64,000 nt of DNA from JAFGKK01 sp964521085 (GCA_964521085.1 CAZFPL010000010.1:12374-76373); one strand, 5' to 3'; shown: positions 1 through 9,150, numbered from the stretch's first letter. The notes: generated by a model from the letters alone, not told the origin. Numbers and translations are program-made.

Positions 1-1
1 C

Positions 2-85
2 AACGGGGTGCGCATTCATTTCGGCGGAGCGGGAAGGATGATCGGGAGAATGGTCAAAACCGCCCTATCGCCGAAAAAGGAGTAA
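2..85 (+). CDS. C-terminal end of an unidentified protein (partial)
   Basis: The left edge of the window is open in one plus frame for 27 codons and ends in TAA at 83-85. The residues (ending MVKTALSPKKE) are basic and look like an ordinary protein tail, but the piece is too short to assign. It lies 67 bases before the helicase gene and has the same direction, so the two may be co-transcribed. The reading frame could be chance. Confidence 0.35.
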   Translation, partial: NGVRIHFGGAGRMIGRMVKTALSPKKE

Positions 86-152
86 ATCCCCCTATCGCAT
101 CCGCCCCTTTTCCTTTATAGGATAGGTTGGAAACCATAATTTAAAACCTCGC

Positions 153-2714
153 ATGCCCATTGAATCCGTAGTCCACTCCCTCCGTTCCGATCCGCATCTG
201 GCGCCCAATATTGCGATATGGGAACGGATTCCACCCCGCGAGATGCTGCTCGTCCCGCCGCCGGAAACGCTGCGCACCGATTTGTGCGAGGGCTTGCGTC
301 GGAGCGGGTTCGAACGGCTCTATGCCCATCAGGCCTCCGCAGTGGAAGCCGCATTGCGGGGGGAGAATGTGGTGCTGGCCACCGGAACCGCCTCCGGAAA
401 GACGCTGGCGTACAACCTTCCCATCCTTCAACAGTGGCTTACCGAATCCGATTCCACCGCGATCTATCTCTTTCCCACCAAGGCGCTTGCGCAGGATCAG
501 GCGGCGGAGCTGGCGCGCTGGGAGAGAATTCTCTCGGCCGGAGAGATGGGCATCCGGTTGTACGACGGCGATACGCCGCAATCGCGGCGGAACGAGTACC
601 GCCGCAGCGCGCGTTTTCTCGTGACGAATCCGGATATGCTCCACCTTGGAATCCTCCCGCACCATACCCGCTGGGCGGAATTTTTATCCCGCCTCCGGTT
701 CGTGGTACTGGATGAGGTACACACATACCGCGGAGTGTTCGGCTCGCACATGGCGAACGTATTGCGCCGGCTGCACCGCGTGTGCTCGTTCTACCGGGCC
801 CCGACGGACGGAAGTGGCCCGCAATTCCTCATGTCCTCCGCTACGATCGCCAACCCGCGTGAGCTGGCCGAGCGGCTGATCGATCAGACGGTTACGCTTG
901 TCGACAAGGATTTTTCGCCGCGGGCGGCCAAGCACCTGATCCTCTACAATCCGCCGCTGGTGGACCCGGCGCTCGGGGTACGCCGCTCCTACATCCGCGA
1001 AACGCAGGAACTGGTTCTGCGGCTGCTTCGCGCCGGGGTGCAAACCGCGGTTTTTGCCCGCACCCGCCGGGCGGTGGAACTGCTGCTCAGTGCGCTGCGC
1101 GATCAGGCTGCCGCGGAAGGGCTCGATCCAAAAACCGTCCGCGGATACCGCGCCGGATATCTTCCGGAAGAACGGCGCGAGATTGAAGCCGGGTTGCGCG
1201 CCGGATCGGTGCGCTGCGTGGTGGCGACCAGCGCCCTCGAGCTGGGGGTGGATATCGGCTCGCTCGGCGCGGCGGTGATTGCCGGGTATCCCGGTACGGT
1301 GGCTTCCTTTTGGCAGCGGGCGGGCCGCGCCGGACGGCGCGAGGAGGAATCGCTGGTCATCCTGGTCGCATCGGCCGACCCGCTCGATCAGTTCCTGATG
1401 GGTCATCCGGAATTTCTGTTGGGACGTTCGCCCGAGCACGCGCGGATCAATCCGGACAATCTCGCCATTCTTGCCGGACACCTGCGCTGTTCGGCTTTCG
1501 AATTGCCGTTTTCGCCGGGCGAACGGTTCGGCGCGGTCGAGGTGGAAGCGTTGCTCGCGGCCCTCGCCGAAGAAGGCGACCTCCACCGGGCGGAAAACGG
1601 CGAGGTCTCCTGGATCGGAGAGACGTATCCCGCCGCCGCAATCAGTCTGCGGACCGCCGGGACCGAGCGGATTGTGGTGCAAGAGATCCAAAATGGAAGG
1701 CCAAGGATGATCGGCGAAGTGGACCGCGCGGCGGCCCCAGCATGGGTGCATGAAGGAGCAATCTACCTGCATGAGGGGCGGACCTATTTCATCGAGTCGC
1801 TTGATTGGAAGGCGGGGATCGCTGTCGCGCGGCCGATCGAGGCGGATTACTACACCGAAGCTTCGCAGGACGTCGAACTGGACGTGATCGAAGTGCGCGA
1901 TTCGAACGAGGGCGGCGCGCTGCGGCGCGCATGGGGCGATGTGCATATCACCGCCCGTACGGGCGCCTTCCGGCAGATCCGGCGCGCGACGGGGGAGACG
2001 ATCGGGCACGGAGAGATCGACCTGCCGCCGAACGAATTCCACACTGCCGGCTGCTGGTTATGGGTCGCACCGGATACGCTCGGAGCCTTCGAGGGGGAGG
2101 CGCGTGAGTTCCTCGCGTTGATCGGCCCGAACGATTATGGCCCCTCGTGGGAGGAGGCGCGCCGCGCCGCCCGGACGCGCGACGAATTCCGCTGCGCGCG
2201 CTGCGGCACTCCGGAGACCGCGCGGCGCGAACACGACGTGCACCATCTCGTCCCGTTCCGTTCTTTCCGCTACATCCCGGGGGAAAACGAAAACCACCGG
2301 CAAGCCAATGCGGTCGAAAATCTGATCACGTTGTGCGCCGCCTGCCATCAGCGGCTCGAGGCGCAGCAGGGGACTCACACCGCCCTCGGCGGACTCGCGC
2401 ACGCATTGCATAACCTTGCCCCGCTCCTGCTGATGTGCGACGCGCGCGATCTGGGGGTGGCGGTGGAAATGCGCGGAAAGGAAACCGGCTCACCGACGGT
2501 AACCTTCTTCGACAATCTGGCGGAAGGGCTTGGACTATCGGAGGAGTTGTACTCCTCCCTGCCGCGCCTTCTTGCCTCCGCCGCGGAGCTTATCCGCGGC
2601 TGCCCGTGCACCAGCGGCTGCCCGGCGTGCGTCGGCCCGGTTGCGGCGGGCGCCGGTCCGATCAAACAGGCGGCTCTTCGGCTGGCGCAAATCCTGGCCG
2701 GGGGAAACGCCTGA
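153..2714 (+). CDS. DEAD/DEAH-box helicase, MrfA/YprA type, with an HNH-like insertion
   Basis: Superfamily 2 helicase of 853 residues. The Walker A motif ATGTASGKT is at about 76-84, the DEVH box at 187-190, and the second RecA domain carries SALELGVDIG and QRAGRAGR. The C-terminus holds a cysteine cluster (CPCTSGCPAC, about 816-828) like the metal-binding DUF1998 end of MrfA and Hrq1-like repair helicases, which act on crosslinked or damaged DNA. Between the helicase core and this end, about residues 676-735 form an HNH-like zinc module: CARC, then DVHHLVPF, then LCAACH with an Asn before it. I do not know that module as a standard part of the family, so a nuclease or DNA-binding role is inference. 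No clear Shine-Dalgarno precedes the ATG. Confidence 0.85.
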   Translation: MPIESVVHSLRSDPHLAPNIAIWERIPPREMLLVPPPETLRTDLCEGLRRSGFERLYAHQASAVEAALRGENVVLATGTASGKTLAYNLPILQQWLTESDSTAIYLFPTKALAQDQAAELARWERILSAGEMGIRLYDGDTPQSRRNEYRRSARFLVTNPDMLHLGILPHHTRWAEFLSRLRFVVLDEVHTYRGVFGSHMANVLRRLHRVCSFYRAPTDGSGPQFLMSSATIANPRELAERLIDQTVTLVDKDFSPRAAKHLILYNPPLVDPALGVRRSYIRETQELVLRLLRAGVQTAVFARTRRAVELLLSALRDQAAAEGLDPKTVRGYRAGYLPEERREIEAGLRAGSVRCVVATSALELGVDIGSLGAAVIAGYPGTVASFWQRAGRAGRREEESLVILVASADPLDQFLMGHPEFLLGRSPEHARINPDNLAILAGHLRCSAFELPFSPGERFGAVEVEALLAALAEEGDLHRAENGEVSWIGETYPAAAISLRTAGTERIVVQEIQNGRPRMIGEVDRAAAPAWVHEGAIYLHEGRTYFIESLDWKAGIAVARPIEADYYTEASQDVELDVIEVRDSNEGGALRRAWGDVHITARTGAFRQIRRATGETIGHGEIDLPPNEFHTAGCWLWVAPDTLGAFEGEAREFLALIGPNDYGPSWEEARRAARTRDEFRCARCGTPETARREHDVHHLVPFRSFRYIPGENENHRQANAVENLITLCAACHQRLEAQQGTHTALGGLAHALHNLAPLLLMCDARDLGVAVEMRGKETGSPTVTFFDNLAEGLGLSEELYSSLPRLLASAAELIRGCPCTSGCPACVGPVAAGAGPIKQAALRLAQILAGGNA

Positions 2715-2746
2715 TTTTTTTTGAGAGGAACTCTGCATGGGAAAAT

Positions 2747-3075
2747 GATCGTCATGCCTGCGTGAACCAGGCAGACATCCAGAAATCCTTTGTGAGATTC
2801 CAGGGGCGCGTGGACTGGATCCCCGCTTAAGACACGCGGGGATGACGAACAAACCATAACCGTGCGGGGATGACCAACCAACCATGACTGCGGGGGATGA
2901 CGAACTGATACCATAGCGGCAATAGGGGAAATGACGGCAATCCAAAGGATCGTCATGCCCGAGTGAACGTATCGGGCATCCAGTAACCCTTGGAGTGTTT
3001 CCAAAAATGCATATCCCGGATCCCCGCACCCGACAAGTACACTCGAGGGCAGGTTGGGAACACGAGGGGATGAAG
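2747..3075. repeat. Intergenic cluster of CGTCATGCC..GGGATGACG repeats
   Basis: This gene-free stretch holds at least two related units. The first (about 2747-2850) begins GATCGTCATGCCTGCGTGA and ends CACGCGGGGATGACGAAC, so its ends are imperfect inverted copies. The second (about 2948-3073) begins GATCGTCATGCCCGAGTGA and ends ACGAGGGGATGA. Shorter pieces (GCGGGGATGAC) lie between them. The same family recurs near 45.66 kb and 58.14 kb. Similar CGTCAT..ATGACG repeats are common in many bacterial genomes. They encode nothing and probably fold into long hairpins. Confidence 0.7.
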
Positions 3076-3130
3076 CACCAATCATAAATTCACACGGGAG
3101 ACGGCAGTCTGGATGAATAATAAATACCCA

Positions 3131-3137
3131 AAGGAGG
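3131..3137 (+). promoter_or_regulatory. Strong ribosome binding site deciding the CPBP start
   Basis: AAGGAGG lies five bases before the ATG at 3143. A longer in-frame start exists at 3113 but has no such signal, so 3143 is the better start. Confidence 0.8.
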
Positions 3138-3142
3138 TTCTT

Positions 3143-4039
3143 ATGGAAGCCCGACCTTCCGTCCGTTTGCCCTCGACTTGGGAAGCCAACCTGGTGGCCG
3201 CCGGTTTGCTGATCTGGGTGCTGGTCGTCTCGACCTTGCTCGCGGTCTTTTTCGATCTCGCCGTCGTGCTGATCGTCGCCCAACTGCTTGTCCTTCTTCC
3301 CGTGCTGATTTGGGTGATCGCGCGGAACCTTCCCCTGCGGGAAACGTTCCGGTTGCGGCCGGTTTCGGCGGGCACTGCTTTGGGGAGCATGCTCATCGGT
3401 TTTGTCTCCTGGCCGATCATCTCGGCGGCGGCGACCCTTCTGGAGAAGCCCCTCATCTTGATCGGACCGTATCCGCCCAATCCGATGCCGACCGGTATTT
3501 TGGAATACCTGGCCTATGCTGTAACCTTTGTCATCGTCGCTCCATTAACCGAGGAGCCGATCTACCGCGGCTTCATCCTCCAGGCCGGATTGCGCCGGGG
3601 GACATGGATGGGAATACTCCTTTCGGGTTTTCTGTTCGGTTTGGTGCATTCGCAAATCGCCGCGCTCCTCCCGATCACCGTTCTGGGGATCATTTTTGGG
3701 GTGCTTGCGCATCGCAGTGGCTCGATCTACAACACCATTCTGGCGCACGCCTGCTACAACTTGGCGCCGACCGTTTTCTTCCTTGTTCCTTCCCTGCAGG
3801 AGATTCCGGAAACGGCGATTTACATCGCTGCCTTGATCGCACTCCCTATGTTGGCGTTCCTGCTTTGGATGTTCCTCCGCGCGCACCCCGATCGCTCGGC
3901 GCAGAATCCTCTGCGGGAGACCTCTTCCATCCTTTGGACAATCCTCAGCCTGGGGGTGGCCTTCGGGCTGTTTCTGATGATGGCCGGATTGGAGATCTTT
4001 CTGCGGCTTTCGCCGGATTTTCTCAATGGAAAATTTTAG
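3143..4039 (+). CDS. CPBP (CAAX/Rce1-type) intramembrane metalloprotease
   Basis: Multi-pass membrane protein of 298 residues. The three family motifs are present in order: EEPIYRG (paired Glu and Arg, about residue 136), FGLVHSQ (FxxxH) and HACYN (HxxxN). CPBP proteins are membrane-embedded proteases; in bacteria they are linked to peptide maturation, self-immunity or envelope upkeep, and the substrate here is unknown. It is a single gene after a repeat cluster, with a strong ribosome binding site. Its TAG (4037-4039) overlaps the stop of the convergent methyltransferase gene, so the two mRNAs are complementary at their ends. A second CPBP gene lies at 29.4 kb. Confidence 0.88.
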   Translation: MEARPSVRLPSTWEANLVAAGLLIWVLVVSTLLAVFFDLAVVLIVAQLLVLLPVLIWVIARNLPLRETFRLRPVSAGTALGSMLIGFVSWPIISAAATLLEKPLILIGPYPPNPMPTGILEYLAYAVTFVIVAPLTEEPIYRGFILQAGLRRGTWMGILLSGFLFGLVHSQIAALLPITVLGIIFGVLAHRSGSIYNTILAHACYNLAPTVFFLVPSLQEIPETAIYIAALIALPMLAFLLWMFLRAHPDRSAQNPLRETSSILWTILSLGVAFGLFLMMAGLEIFLRLSPDFLNGKF

Positions 4040-4938
4040 GGGGGGGGAATCCGCGGAATGGAGTCTGCGGATCTGGGGACTTTCCGGACGACCGCCCCAT
4101 GCGCGATGGCATAAATCGACGCCACGGTTCGCTTCTTGTTCACTCCGGTGAAGTATCGACGATGAAGATCGTCGGCTGTCATATTTACAATTCGGCCGAA
4201 GCCCCGCGCCCGCAGAAACTCCTCGATCGCACCCTCCGCGATGCCGAACGTCAATCCCTCCCCGGTGAACCGGCTGGACCGCTGCATCCGCGTAATCTCG
4301 GCGCGTTTCTCTTTCGAGGTCAGCGCCGAGGAATAGATATAGTCGAATACGATCGCACTTTCGGGAGCGGAATAATCTGTGACGAATTTCAACGTCTGAT
4401 CGACCGCATCCGCGGTCAGGTAGGGTGTCACCCCTTCCCATATGAAAAGCGTCTTCTGTGTGGGATCATATCCCGCGGATAACATCTTCCGTAAATCCTC
4501 GGAGTTGAAATCGATCGGGATATAGGTCACATGCCCGGGCAGGCTGCCAAGAACGCGTTTAACCTTTTCGGTTTTTGCCCTCTGGGTGGCGGGATGATCC
4601 ACTTCGAACACCCGAATTCCACTCCTCAATTCCTCGAAGCGGTATGCGCGCGAATCCAATCCCGCCCCCAGAAGAACCAGCTGCCCGATCCCGGCGGCAA
4701 GGTTTTCCGTGAGGCAATCATCCATGTACCGGCAACGCGCCGTCATGAATCCCATCACGCCGGGACTTCTGCGCTCGGCGAAGCCGGCGAACATTTTTCC
4801 AAACCTGTAGAACACAGGATCGATAAATTTTCCGGCCAGGGGATCGCTGCAGATCCTTTCGGTTTCGGGGCGCTCGTATTCCAGCGCCCGGATCAGGGCA
4901 ATCCCCTGGGCGGTGATGCTGGTTTGGGATGTTTTCAT
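4036..4938 (-). CDS. SAM-dependent methyltransferase, leucine carboxyl methyltransferase-like family
   Basis: 300 residues. The N-terminus (ITAQGIALIRALEYERPE, then SDPLAGKFIDP) and the SAM-binding segment LVLLGAGLDSRAYRF match the PPM1/LCM family of putative methyltransferases (TIGR00027 type), many of which modify small molecules or natural products. The acceptor is unknown. Its ATG overlaps the stop of the MFS gene in an ATGA at 4935-4938, so translation is coupled to the transporter. A transporter next to a small-molecule methyltransferase suggests modification and transport of the same compound, which is inference. Confidence 0.8.
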   Translation of the reverse strand: MKTSQTSITAQGIALIRALEYERPETERICSDPLAGKFIDPVFYRFGKMFAGFAERRSPGVMGFMTARCRYMDDCLTENLAAGIGQLVLLGAGLDSRAYRFEELRSGIRVFEVDHPATQRAKTEKVKRVLGSLPGHVTYIPIDFNSEDLRKMLSAGYDPTQKTLFIWEGVTPYLTADAVDQTLKFVTDYSAPESAIVFDYIYSSALTSKEKRAEITRMQRSSRFTGEGLTFGIAEGAIEEFLRARGFGRIVNMTADDLHRRYFTGVNKKRTVASIYAIAHGAVVRKVPRSADSIPRIPPP

Positions 4939-6179
4939 GAGATGCCTCCGGAGGCGAGGGAAGCACTTCCCCCTGCGGTTCCATTCTTATCCGAGACAGA
5001 ATCGGAGCGCGGCAGGAAGAAAAGCAGCCCCAGCGGCCCGGCTATGAGAAGCCACATGGTGGCGGCCAACCCAAAATGCTGCGCCAATCCGCCCAGGAGC
5101 AACGGGATGCCGCCGGCAAGGACCCCAAAAGACGAATCAATGGCCATCGCCGTGCCGGACCGGCCGGGAAGGGCGGCATACAACCGTGCTTTCGGAATGG
5201 CATACCAACCTGCGTTCCACAAGCCCATGAACGCCAACAACAAAAATTTTATGCCGGTCCACGGCGCCAGCAGGAATGCGGAATACAAACCGAGCATGAC
5301 AAGCGCGCTTATCCGCAAATATTGCATGGGATTCACACGCTTCAGCAGCGGGATGAGAAGCGTATTTCCGAGGATCCCAACCCCGCTCCAAACCGCGACC
5401 ATCAGAACCGCCGTGGCGGACGGTAAGTGTGCGACATCGGTGCCATAAAGAGCGATAAAACCGAGCAGGACATCCAGCATGAGGTCGCCCAGCGCCAGCA
5501 GAACCAACCAGCGGAGGACTTCCCTGCGATGGATGGCGGACCAGAAATTCGAAATCAATTCGCGAAATTTAGGTCGTTCCTCCCCCGTCGGTGAAGCCGG
5601 AAACCGGCGGGACGCAAGCGCTAGGGTTAAAAGGAGAGCGCCCGCGGCGAAAAGGAAAAATGGGATGCGCCAGCTCCCGCCGACGGAAAGGATTACCGCC
5701 AACAGGATCGGTCCGGCGACCACGCCCAGTGAACCGGCCAGAGTCCAGCGTGCCATCGCCAGTTCGCGGCGATCGGGGTTCAGATCCATGAGTGTGGCCT
5801 GCGACAGCCCGACAAAGGCTCCCGAGGATGGGGAGGAAAGGATCAACACGGCTATAAGCAGAATGAATGAAGTGGAGACGCCCAACGTCAGCATGGCCGC
5901 CAGGAAACACACGCCGCCGGCGAGGATGATCTGTCTGCGATGCCCAAGATCCCCAAGCAAGCCGAGCGCCGGCTCGACAATATTCCCAAGCATGAGCGGC
6001 AATCCAACCAGCAGGCCGATCTGCGCGTAGGTCAGGTTCAGGTCGTCGCGGATGGCCGGCCAGGCCGCCCCGATGGTGCCGTAGGCAAGTTCGTCGAGGA
6101 ATTCGATTGCCAGAAAAAACGCCGCGAGACCTGCGGGAACAGCCAGGCGTCGGAGAAGGTTTCGGGAAGGGGGATTCAT
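4935..6179 (-). CDS. Major facilitator superfamily transporter
   Basis: 414 residues with about twelve hydrophobic segments. The early part resembles drug-efflux and sugar-type MFS carriers: GTIGAAWPAIRDDLNLTY in the first loop, then DLGHRRQIILAGG in the cytoplasmic loop between helices 2 and 3. The substrate cannot be read from sequence. The gene sits 42 bases after the YbaK gene and overlaps the methyltransferase by four bases, so it is probably part of one minus-strand unit from the LysM gene onwards. No clear Shine-Dalgarno is seen before the ATG. Confidence 0.85.
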   Translation of the reverse strand: MNPPSRNLLRRLAVPAGLAAFFLAIEFLDELAYGTIGAAWPAIRDDLNLTYAQIGLLVGLPLMLGNIVEPALGLLGDLGHRRQIILAGGVCFLAAMLTLGVSTSFILLIAVLILSSPSSGAFVGLSQATLMDLNPDRRELAMARWTLAGSLGVVAGPILLAVILSVGGSWRIPFFLFAAGALLLTLALASRRFPASPTGEERPKFRELISNFWSAIHRREVLRWLVLLALGDLMLDVLLGFIALYGTDVAHLPSATAVLMVAVWSGVGILGNTLLIPLLKRVNPMQYLRISALVMLGLYSAFLLAPWTGIKFLLLAFMGLWNAGWYAIPKARLYAALPGRSGTAMAIDSSFGVLAGGIPLLLGGLAQHFGLAATMWLLIAGPLGLLFFLPRSDSVSDKNGTAGGSASLASGGIS

Positions 6180-6221
6180 TTCTGCAAAAGAGAGGACTCA
6201 GAAGGCTTTTCCGGCGGGGGA

Positions 6222-6713
6222 TTATTCCGGATCCGCGAGCCGGATGAATTTCCCGCCGGTAAGCTGGACGAGTTGCGAAGGTGTCAGGCGGAACATTGCG
6301 TTTTCGCTTCCGGCGGCAGCCCAGATTTCCCCGCGGGCGGACAAGGATTCGTCGATGACCACAGCCAGCGGGGTGCGAAGCCCGACCGGCGCAACGCCGC
6401 CGACCGGGAAGCCTGTCTGGGAGAGGACGAATTCAGGTGACGCCATCTCCAGTTCCTCGCCGACCGCATGCGCCAGCAAATCGAGATTCACGCGATGGGC
6501 GCCGCTGACTTCCGCCAGATAGGCGCTGCCGGTTTGCTTTCCTCGAAACACGAGTGATTTTACGATCGCTCCGGTCTCACAACCGAGGGCGAGGGCCGCA
6601 TCCCTGGCCGATCGCGCGCTGTGGGCAAGCCGGATCACCTGCAATCCCAACCCCGACCGGTCGAGTGCGGCTTGCACGGTTTGCACCGCCGGTTCGGGCC
6701 GGGGTTCTACCAA
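6222..6713 (-). CDS. YbaK/EbsC-type aminoacyl-tRNA deacylase
   Basis: 163 residues from a TTG start. The start is chosen because GGAGGA lies about seven bases upstream and the TTG overlaps the stop of the LysM gene (TTGGTAG); the open frame itself reaches further back. The protein has the YbaK/INS family core: CETGAIVKSLVF with the conserved Lys, then GFPVGGVAPVG and GSENAMFRLTP. These proteins clear mischarged tRNA (for example Cys-tRNA-Pro) in the cytoplasm. The family match is clear, the exact substrate is not. Coupling to an envelope LysM gene is probably only positional. Confidence 0.88.
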   Translation of the reverse strand: MVEPRPEPAVQTVQAALDRSGLGLQVIRLAHSARSARDAALALGCETGAIVKSLVFRGKQTGSAYLAEVSGAHRVNLDLLAHAVGEELEMASPEFVLSQTGFPVGGVAPVGLRTPLAVVIDESLSARGEIWAAAGSENAMFRLTPSQLVQLTGGKFIRLADPE

Positions 6714-7501
6714 CGCGAGATCCTCCGGGGTTTCAGCATGGAGTAGATCATGAAGCCGGCACCGCCCAGCATGGCCAGGCCGATCAAACCAATCCACAGC
6801 GAGCCGCTGCCTCCGCCGTCATCATTATTCTTGGTATCGGGTTCATTCCCCTGCACTGCGAAACTGATCTTTGCCGTGGCGCCCGGATCCAGGGTCAGGG
6901 ATTTGTTCATCTCCGCCGTCGGATTGTAATTTTTCGGCGCGGCAGCCGCGATGTTGTACCTCCCGGCGGGAATGTCCACGAAACAATACTCCTGGGTCGG
7001 ATCGTCAATGGTGTGATTCCCGACCTCGGTGCCGTCGATCAGCGCCACGCTGACCTGGCCGCCGGCCACAAGTCCCTCCGTATCTTCCTTCTGCGAGCCG
7101 TCACCGTTGGAGTCGTTGAAAAAGGAAACGCAGATGGTTCCCTTTCCGGTTGCGGGCAGAGGCGAAGGGGTGCCGGTCGGCTGGAAGGCGAGGGTCGGTT
7201 CGGCGTAGGTCGGTGTGATGATGCCAATAATCAATGTCGTCCCGACCTGCAGGGGATCTTCGCGGCGGATGTTGTTCAGACGCTCCAATTCATCGATCGG
7301 AACGCCGGTGATCGCGGAGATCTTCCACAGCGTATCGCCCTCCTGCACCGTATAGAGAATTCTTCCGTCCTCCAAAGGGGTGGCGGTTTTATACGCGGTG
7401 GGCTGGAACGCGCCTATCTCCGACGGGCCGGCAAGCGCCGGGATGACGGCGATCGTCAACAGGAAAACTGCGACAAGAATCGAAGACAGCAAAGTTCGCA
7501 T
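6707..7501 (-). CDS. Secreted LysM protein with C-terminal membrane anchor
   Basis: 264 residues, starting at an ATG preceded by GAGGG; an upstream in-frame start is less likely because this ATG begins a clean signal peptide (MRTLLSSILVAVFLLTIAV..ALA). A LysM domain follows (YTVQEGDTLWKISAITGVP to QVGTTLIIG, about residues 48-90), a fold that binds peptidoglycan or chitin-like glycans. Next comes an SdrD/CNA-B-like beta domain (FFNDSNGDG..YCFVDIPAGRYNI), and finally a transmembrane helix with a basic tail (KPRRISRW). It should sit outside the cell with the tail anchored. First gene of a probable four-gene minus-strand unit. Confidence 0.82.
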   Translation of the reverse strand: MRTLLSSILVAVFLLTIAVIPALAGPSEIGAFQPTAYKTATPLEDGRILYTVQEGDTLWKISAITGVPIDELERLNNIRREDPLQVGTTLIIGIITPTYAEPTLAFQPTGTPSPLPATGKGTICVSFFNDSNGDGSQKEDTEGLVAGGQVSVALIDGTEVGNHTIDDPTQEYCFVDIPAGRYNIAAAAPKNYNPTAEMNKSLTLDPGATAKISFAVQGNEPDTKNNDDGGGSGSLWIGLIGLAMLGGAGFMIYSMLKPRRISRW

Positions 7502-7809
7502 GAGAATCCCTCGATTGAAAGTAGAAGATCGGACGAAGGGATTATAGCCTCTTCGCGGAGAGGTCACTAGCCCGGCGAATGCGGCGGATTATAAGGGATT
7601 TTTCGGCTTAAGTCCGGAAGTGTGAGGGGTGGATTTTTTTTAGGGAACCTATTTTTTAATGCAAAGGCGCGGGGGCGCAAAGAGGATCATTTTAAACTCT
7701 TCTTGCTTAATTCCACGCGGGTCAGACTCCGGTCGCTGAAATTTTAATTCAAGCCGGTCATAAAAAAGGTTTATCCATGTTATCCGTTGTTCTTCTGTGT
7801 ATTCCGTGG
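7502..7809. repeat. Intergenic stretch with pieces of dispersed repeats
   Basis: No gene is supported here. Two pieces look like dispersed repeats. Around 7662-7683 is a degenerate GCAAAGGCGCGGGGGCGCAAAG tandem. At about 7768-7812 a segment reads, on the minus strand, as ACCACGGAATACACAGAAG, then AACGGATAACATGG, a kind of sequence often found dispersed in bacterial genomes. The LysM promoter should lie at the left side. Confidence 0.4.
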
Positions 7810-8034
7810 TTAAAACAATCCCCGCAGGATGATCAACAGCCCCAACACGGCCAGCGGGATGCCGATAATCGCGCCGACAACGGTAAGGGAGACCACTCCC
7901 CCTACGAGTATCAGCGCGGCTCCGATGATCACCGCCACCAGGCGGCCGGTCAGCGCGATCAATCCGGCGAGCAGTTTCCAGAGGGCGACGAACGGCCAGA
8001 GGATCCAATGAGTGTGGCGTTTGTGATGCGGCAT
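7810..8034 (-). CDS. Small membrane protein, two predicted helices
   Basis: 74 residues from an ATG with AAAGGG upstream; a longer open frame starts 24 bases earlier without support. A His/Lys-rich N-terminus (MPHHKRHTHW) precedes two long hydrophobic segments (FVALWKLLAGLIALTG, then VVGAIIGIPLAVLGLLIIL). No family is recognised with confidence. The His-rich start could bind metal, but this is not shown. Confidence 0.65.
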   Translation of the reverse strand: MPHHKRHTHWILWPFVALWKLLAGLIALTGRLVAVIIGAALILVGGVVSLTVVGAIIGIPLAVLGLLIILRGLF

Positions 8035-8109
8035 GGTTTTCCCTTTCGGCGTGCACAAGTTTAGTTAACCATCCATACGAGGAGTGGGAAAAAACGGTTG
8101 CAAGAGGGA

Positions 8110-9150
8110 TTATGGGTTGGTGGCTTTCTGGATCAGTCGATGCAGATCGTCGCGGGTCCCGAGGGCGAAAATCTGCATCCCTTCGACGAGGCGGGTATCC
8201 GGACCGGGGCGCTGATATGTCGTCGACCCCGGGTTCTTATACGCGAGCACGGTGACATCCAGCTGGAATTTGGATCTGGCCTCGGACAGGGTTAATCCCC
8301 CCATGGCGGAGGCTTTGCCGACCGTCACCTGTTCGACCAGCCATTCCATCCCACCTACAAAGGCCACTTCGTCGAGAAAATCCGCGACATCCGGACGGAG
8401 CAGCATCGTCACCATGCGCCGGCCCGAAAGGCTGTAGGGCAGGAGGACGCGGTTCGCGCCGGCGCGCAGGAGTTTCTTTTCCGACTCTTCGAAGTTGGCG
8501 CGGGCGATAATATACAAATCCGGATTAAGACCGCGGGCGGTCAACGCGATATACACGTTCTCGGCATCCGAATCGAGCGCGGCGACCAAGCCGCGTGCGC
8601 GGCGGATTCCGGCCTCTTCCAGCAGATTCTCATTGGCGGCGTTGCCCTGCAAGGCCAGGTAACCACTGCGGCGTGTGAGCTCCATCCGCTCCGAATCCTT
8701 TTCGAGAATGACGAAGGGAACGCCTTCGGATTTCAAATCCTGCGCCACGAACCTTCCCACCCGGCCGAATCCGCAGACGATGATATGCTGGGTCAACGCG
8801 TCCATCATTTTTCGTCTCCTTTGTTCCATCCAATGCGCGCGCCACTGGCCCGATACCAAATAATCCACGCTCGCCGTAACCGCATACGCGGCGATCCCGC
8901 CGCCGCCCAGGATCAGCAGCATGGTGAATACCCGGCCGGCCGGAGAAAGCGTATGCACCTCTCCAAATCCGACCGTGGTCAGTGTGATCACAGTCATGTA
9001 GAGGGAATCCAGCAGGCTGAATCCTTCCAATAAGCGGAATCCAGCGACACCGATGCACACCAATAAGACAAGCGCGATGACGGCTCGCAAAAGGTAATTA
9101 ATCGGATTTCGCGTATTCTTCGATTCCAAGCCGAGCTCCGGGGAGGGCAA
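8110..9150 (-). CDS. Two-helix potassium channel with RCK (TrkA-N/TrkA-C) domains
   Basis: 346 residues. Two membrane helices flank a pore loop with the selectivity sequence TLTTVGFGEVH. A cytosolic RCK domain follows, with a Rossmann NAD-binding motif (IVCGFGRVGRFVAQDL, about 133-148) and a TrkA-C-like ligand domain at the end. It resembles MthK- and Kch-type K+ channels gated by ligand. The open frame starts at a TTG (9150). A second in-frame TTG at 9129 has GGAG six bases upstream and may be the true start, giving 339 residues. The gene follows the Rrf2 regulator by 48 bases on the same strand, so the two are probably co-transcribed. Confidence 0.88.
   Translation of the reverse strand: MPSPELGLESKNTRNPINYLLRAVIALVLLVCIGVAGFRLLEGFSLLDSLYMTVITLTTVGFGEVHTLSPAGRVFTMLLILGGGGIAAYAVTASVDYLVSGQWRAHWMEQRRRKMMDALTQHIIVCGFGRVGRFVAQDLKSEGVPFVILEKDSERMELTRRSGYLALQGNAANENLLEEAGIRRARGLVAALDSDAENVYIALTARGLNPDLYIIARANFEESEKKLLRAGANRVLLPYSLSGRRMVTMLLRPDVADFLDEVAFVGGMEWLVEQVTVGKASAMGGLTLSEARSKFQLDVTVLAYKNPGSTTYQRPGPDTRLVEGMQIFALGTRDDLHRLIQKATNP

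Noticed and set aside
684..2042. Long minus-strand open frame opposite the helicase gene
   Set aside because: It is a shadow of a GC-rich gene: no family features, many Arg/Pro, no ribosome site.
4531..5448. Plus-strand open frame across the methyltransferase and MFS genes
   Set aside because: Its reverse complement holds two clear gene families; the plus translation has none.
153..6179. Phage-defence island (helicase with nuclease, protease, methyltransferase)
   Set aside because: The genes are not one operon, directions differ, the methyltransferase is of the small-molecule type and no other defence gene is present.
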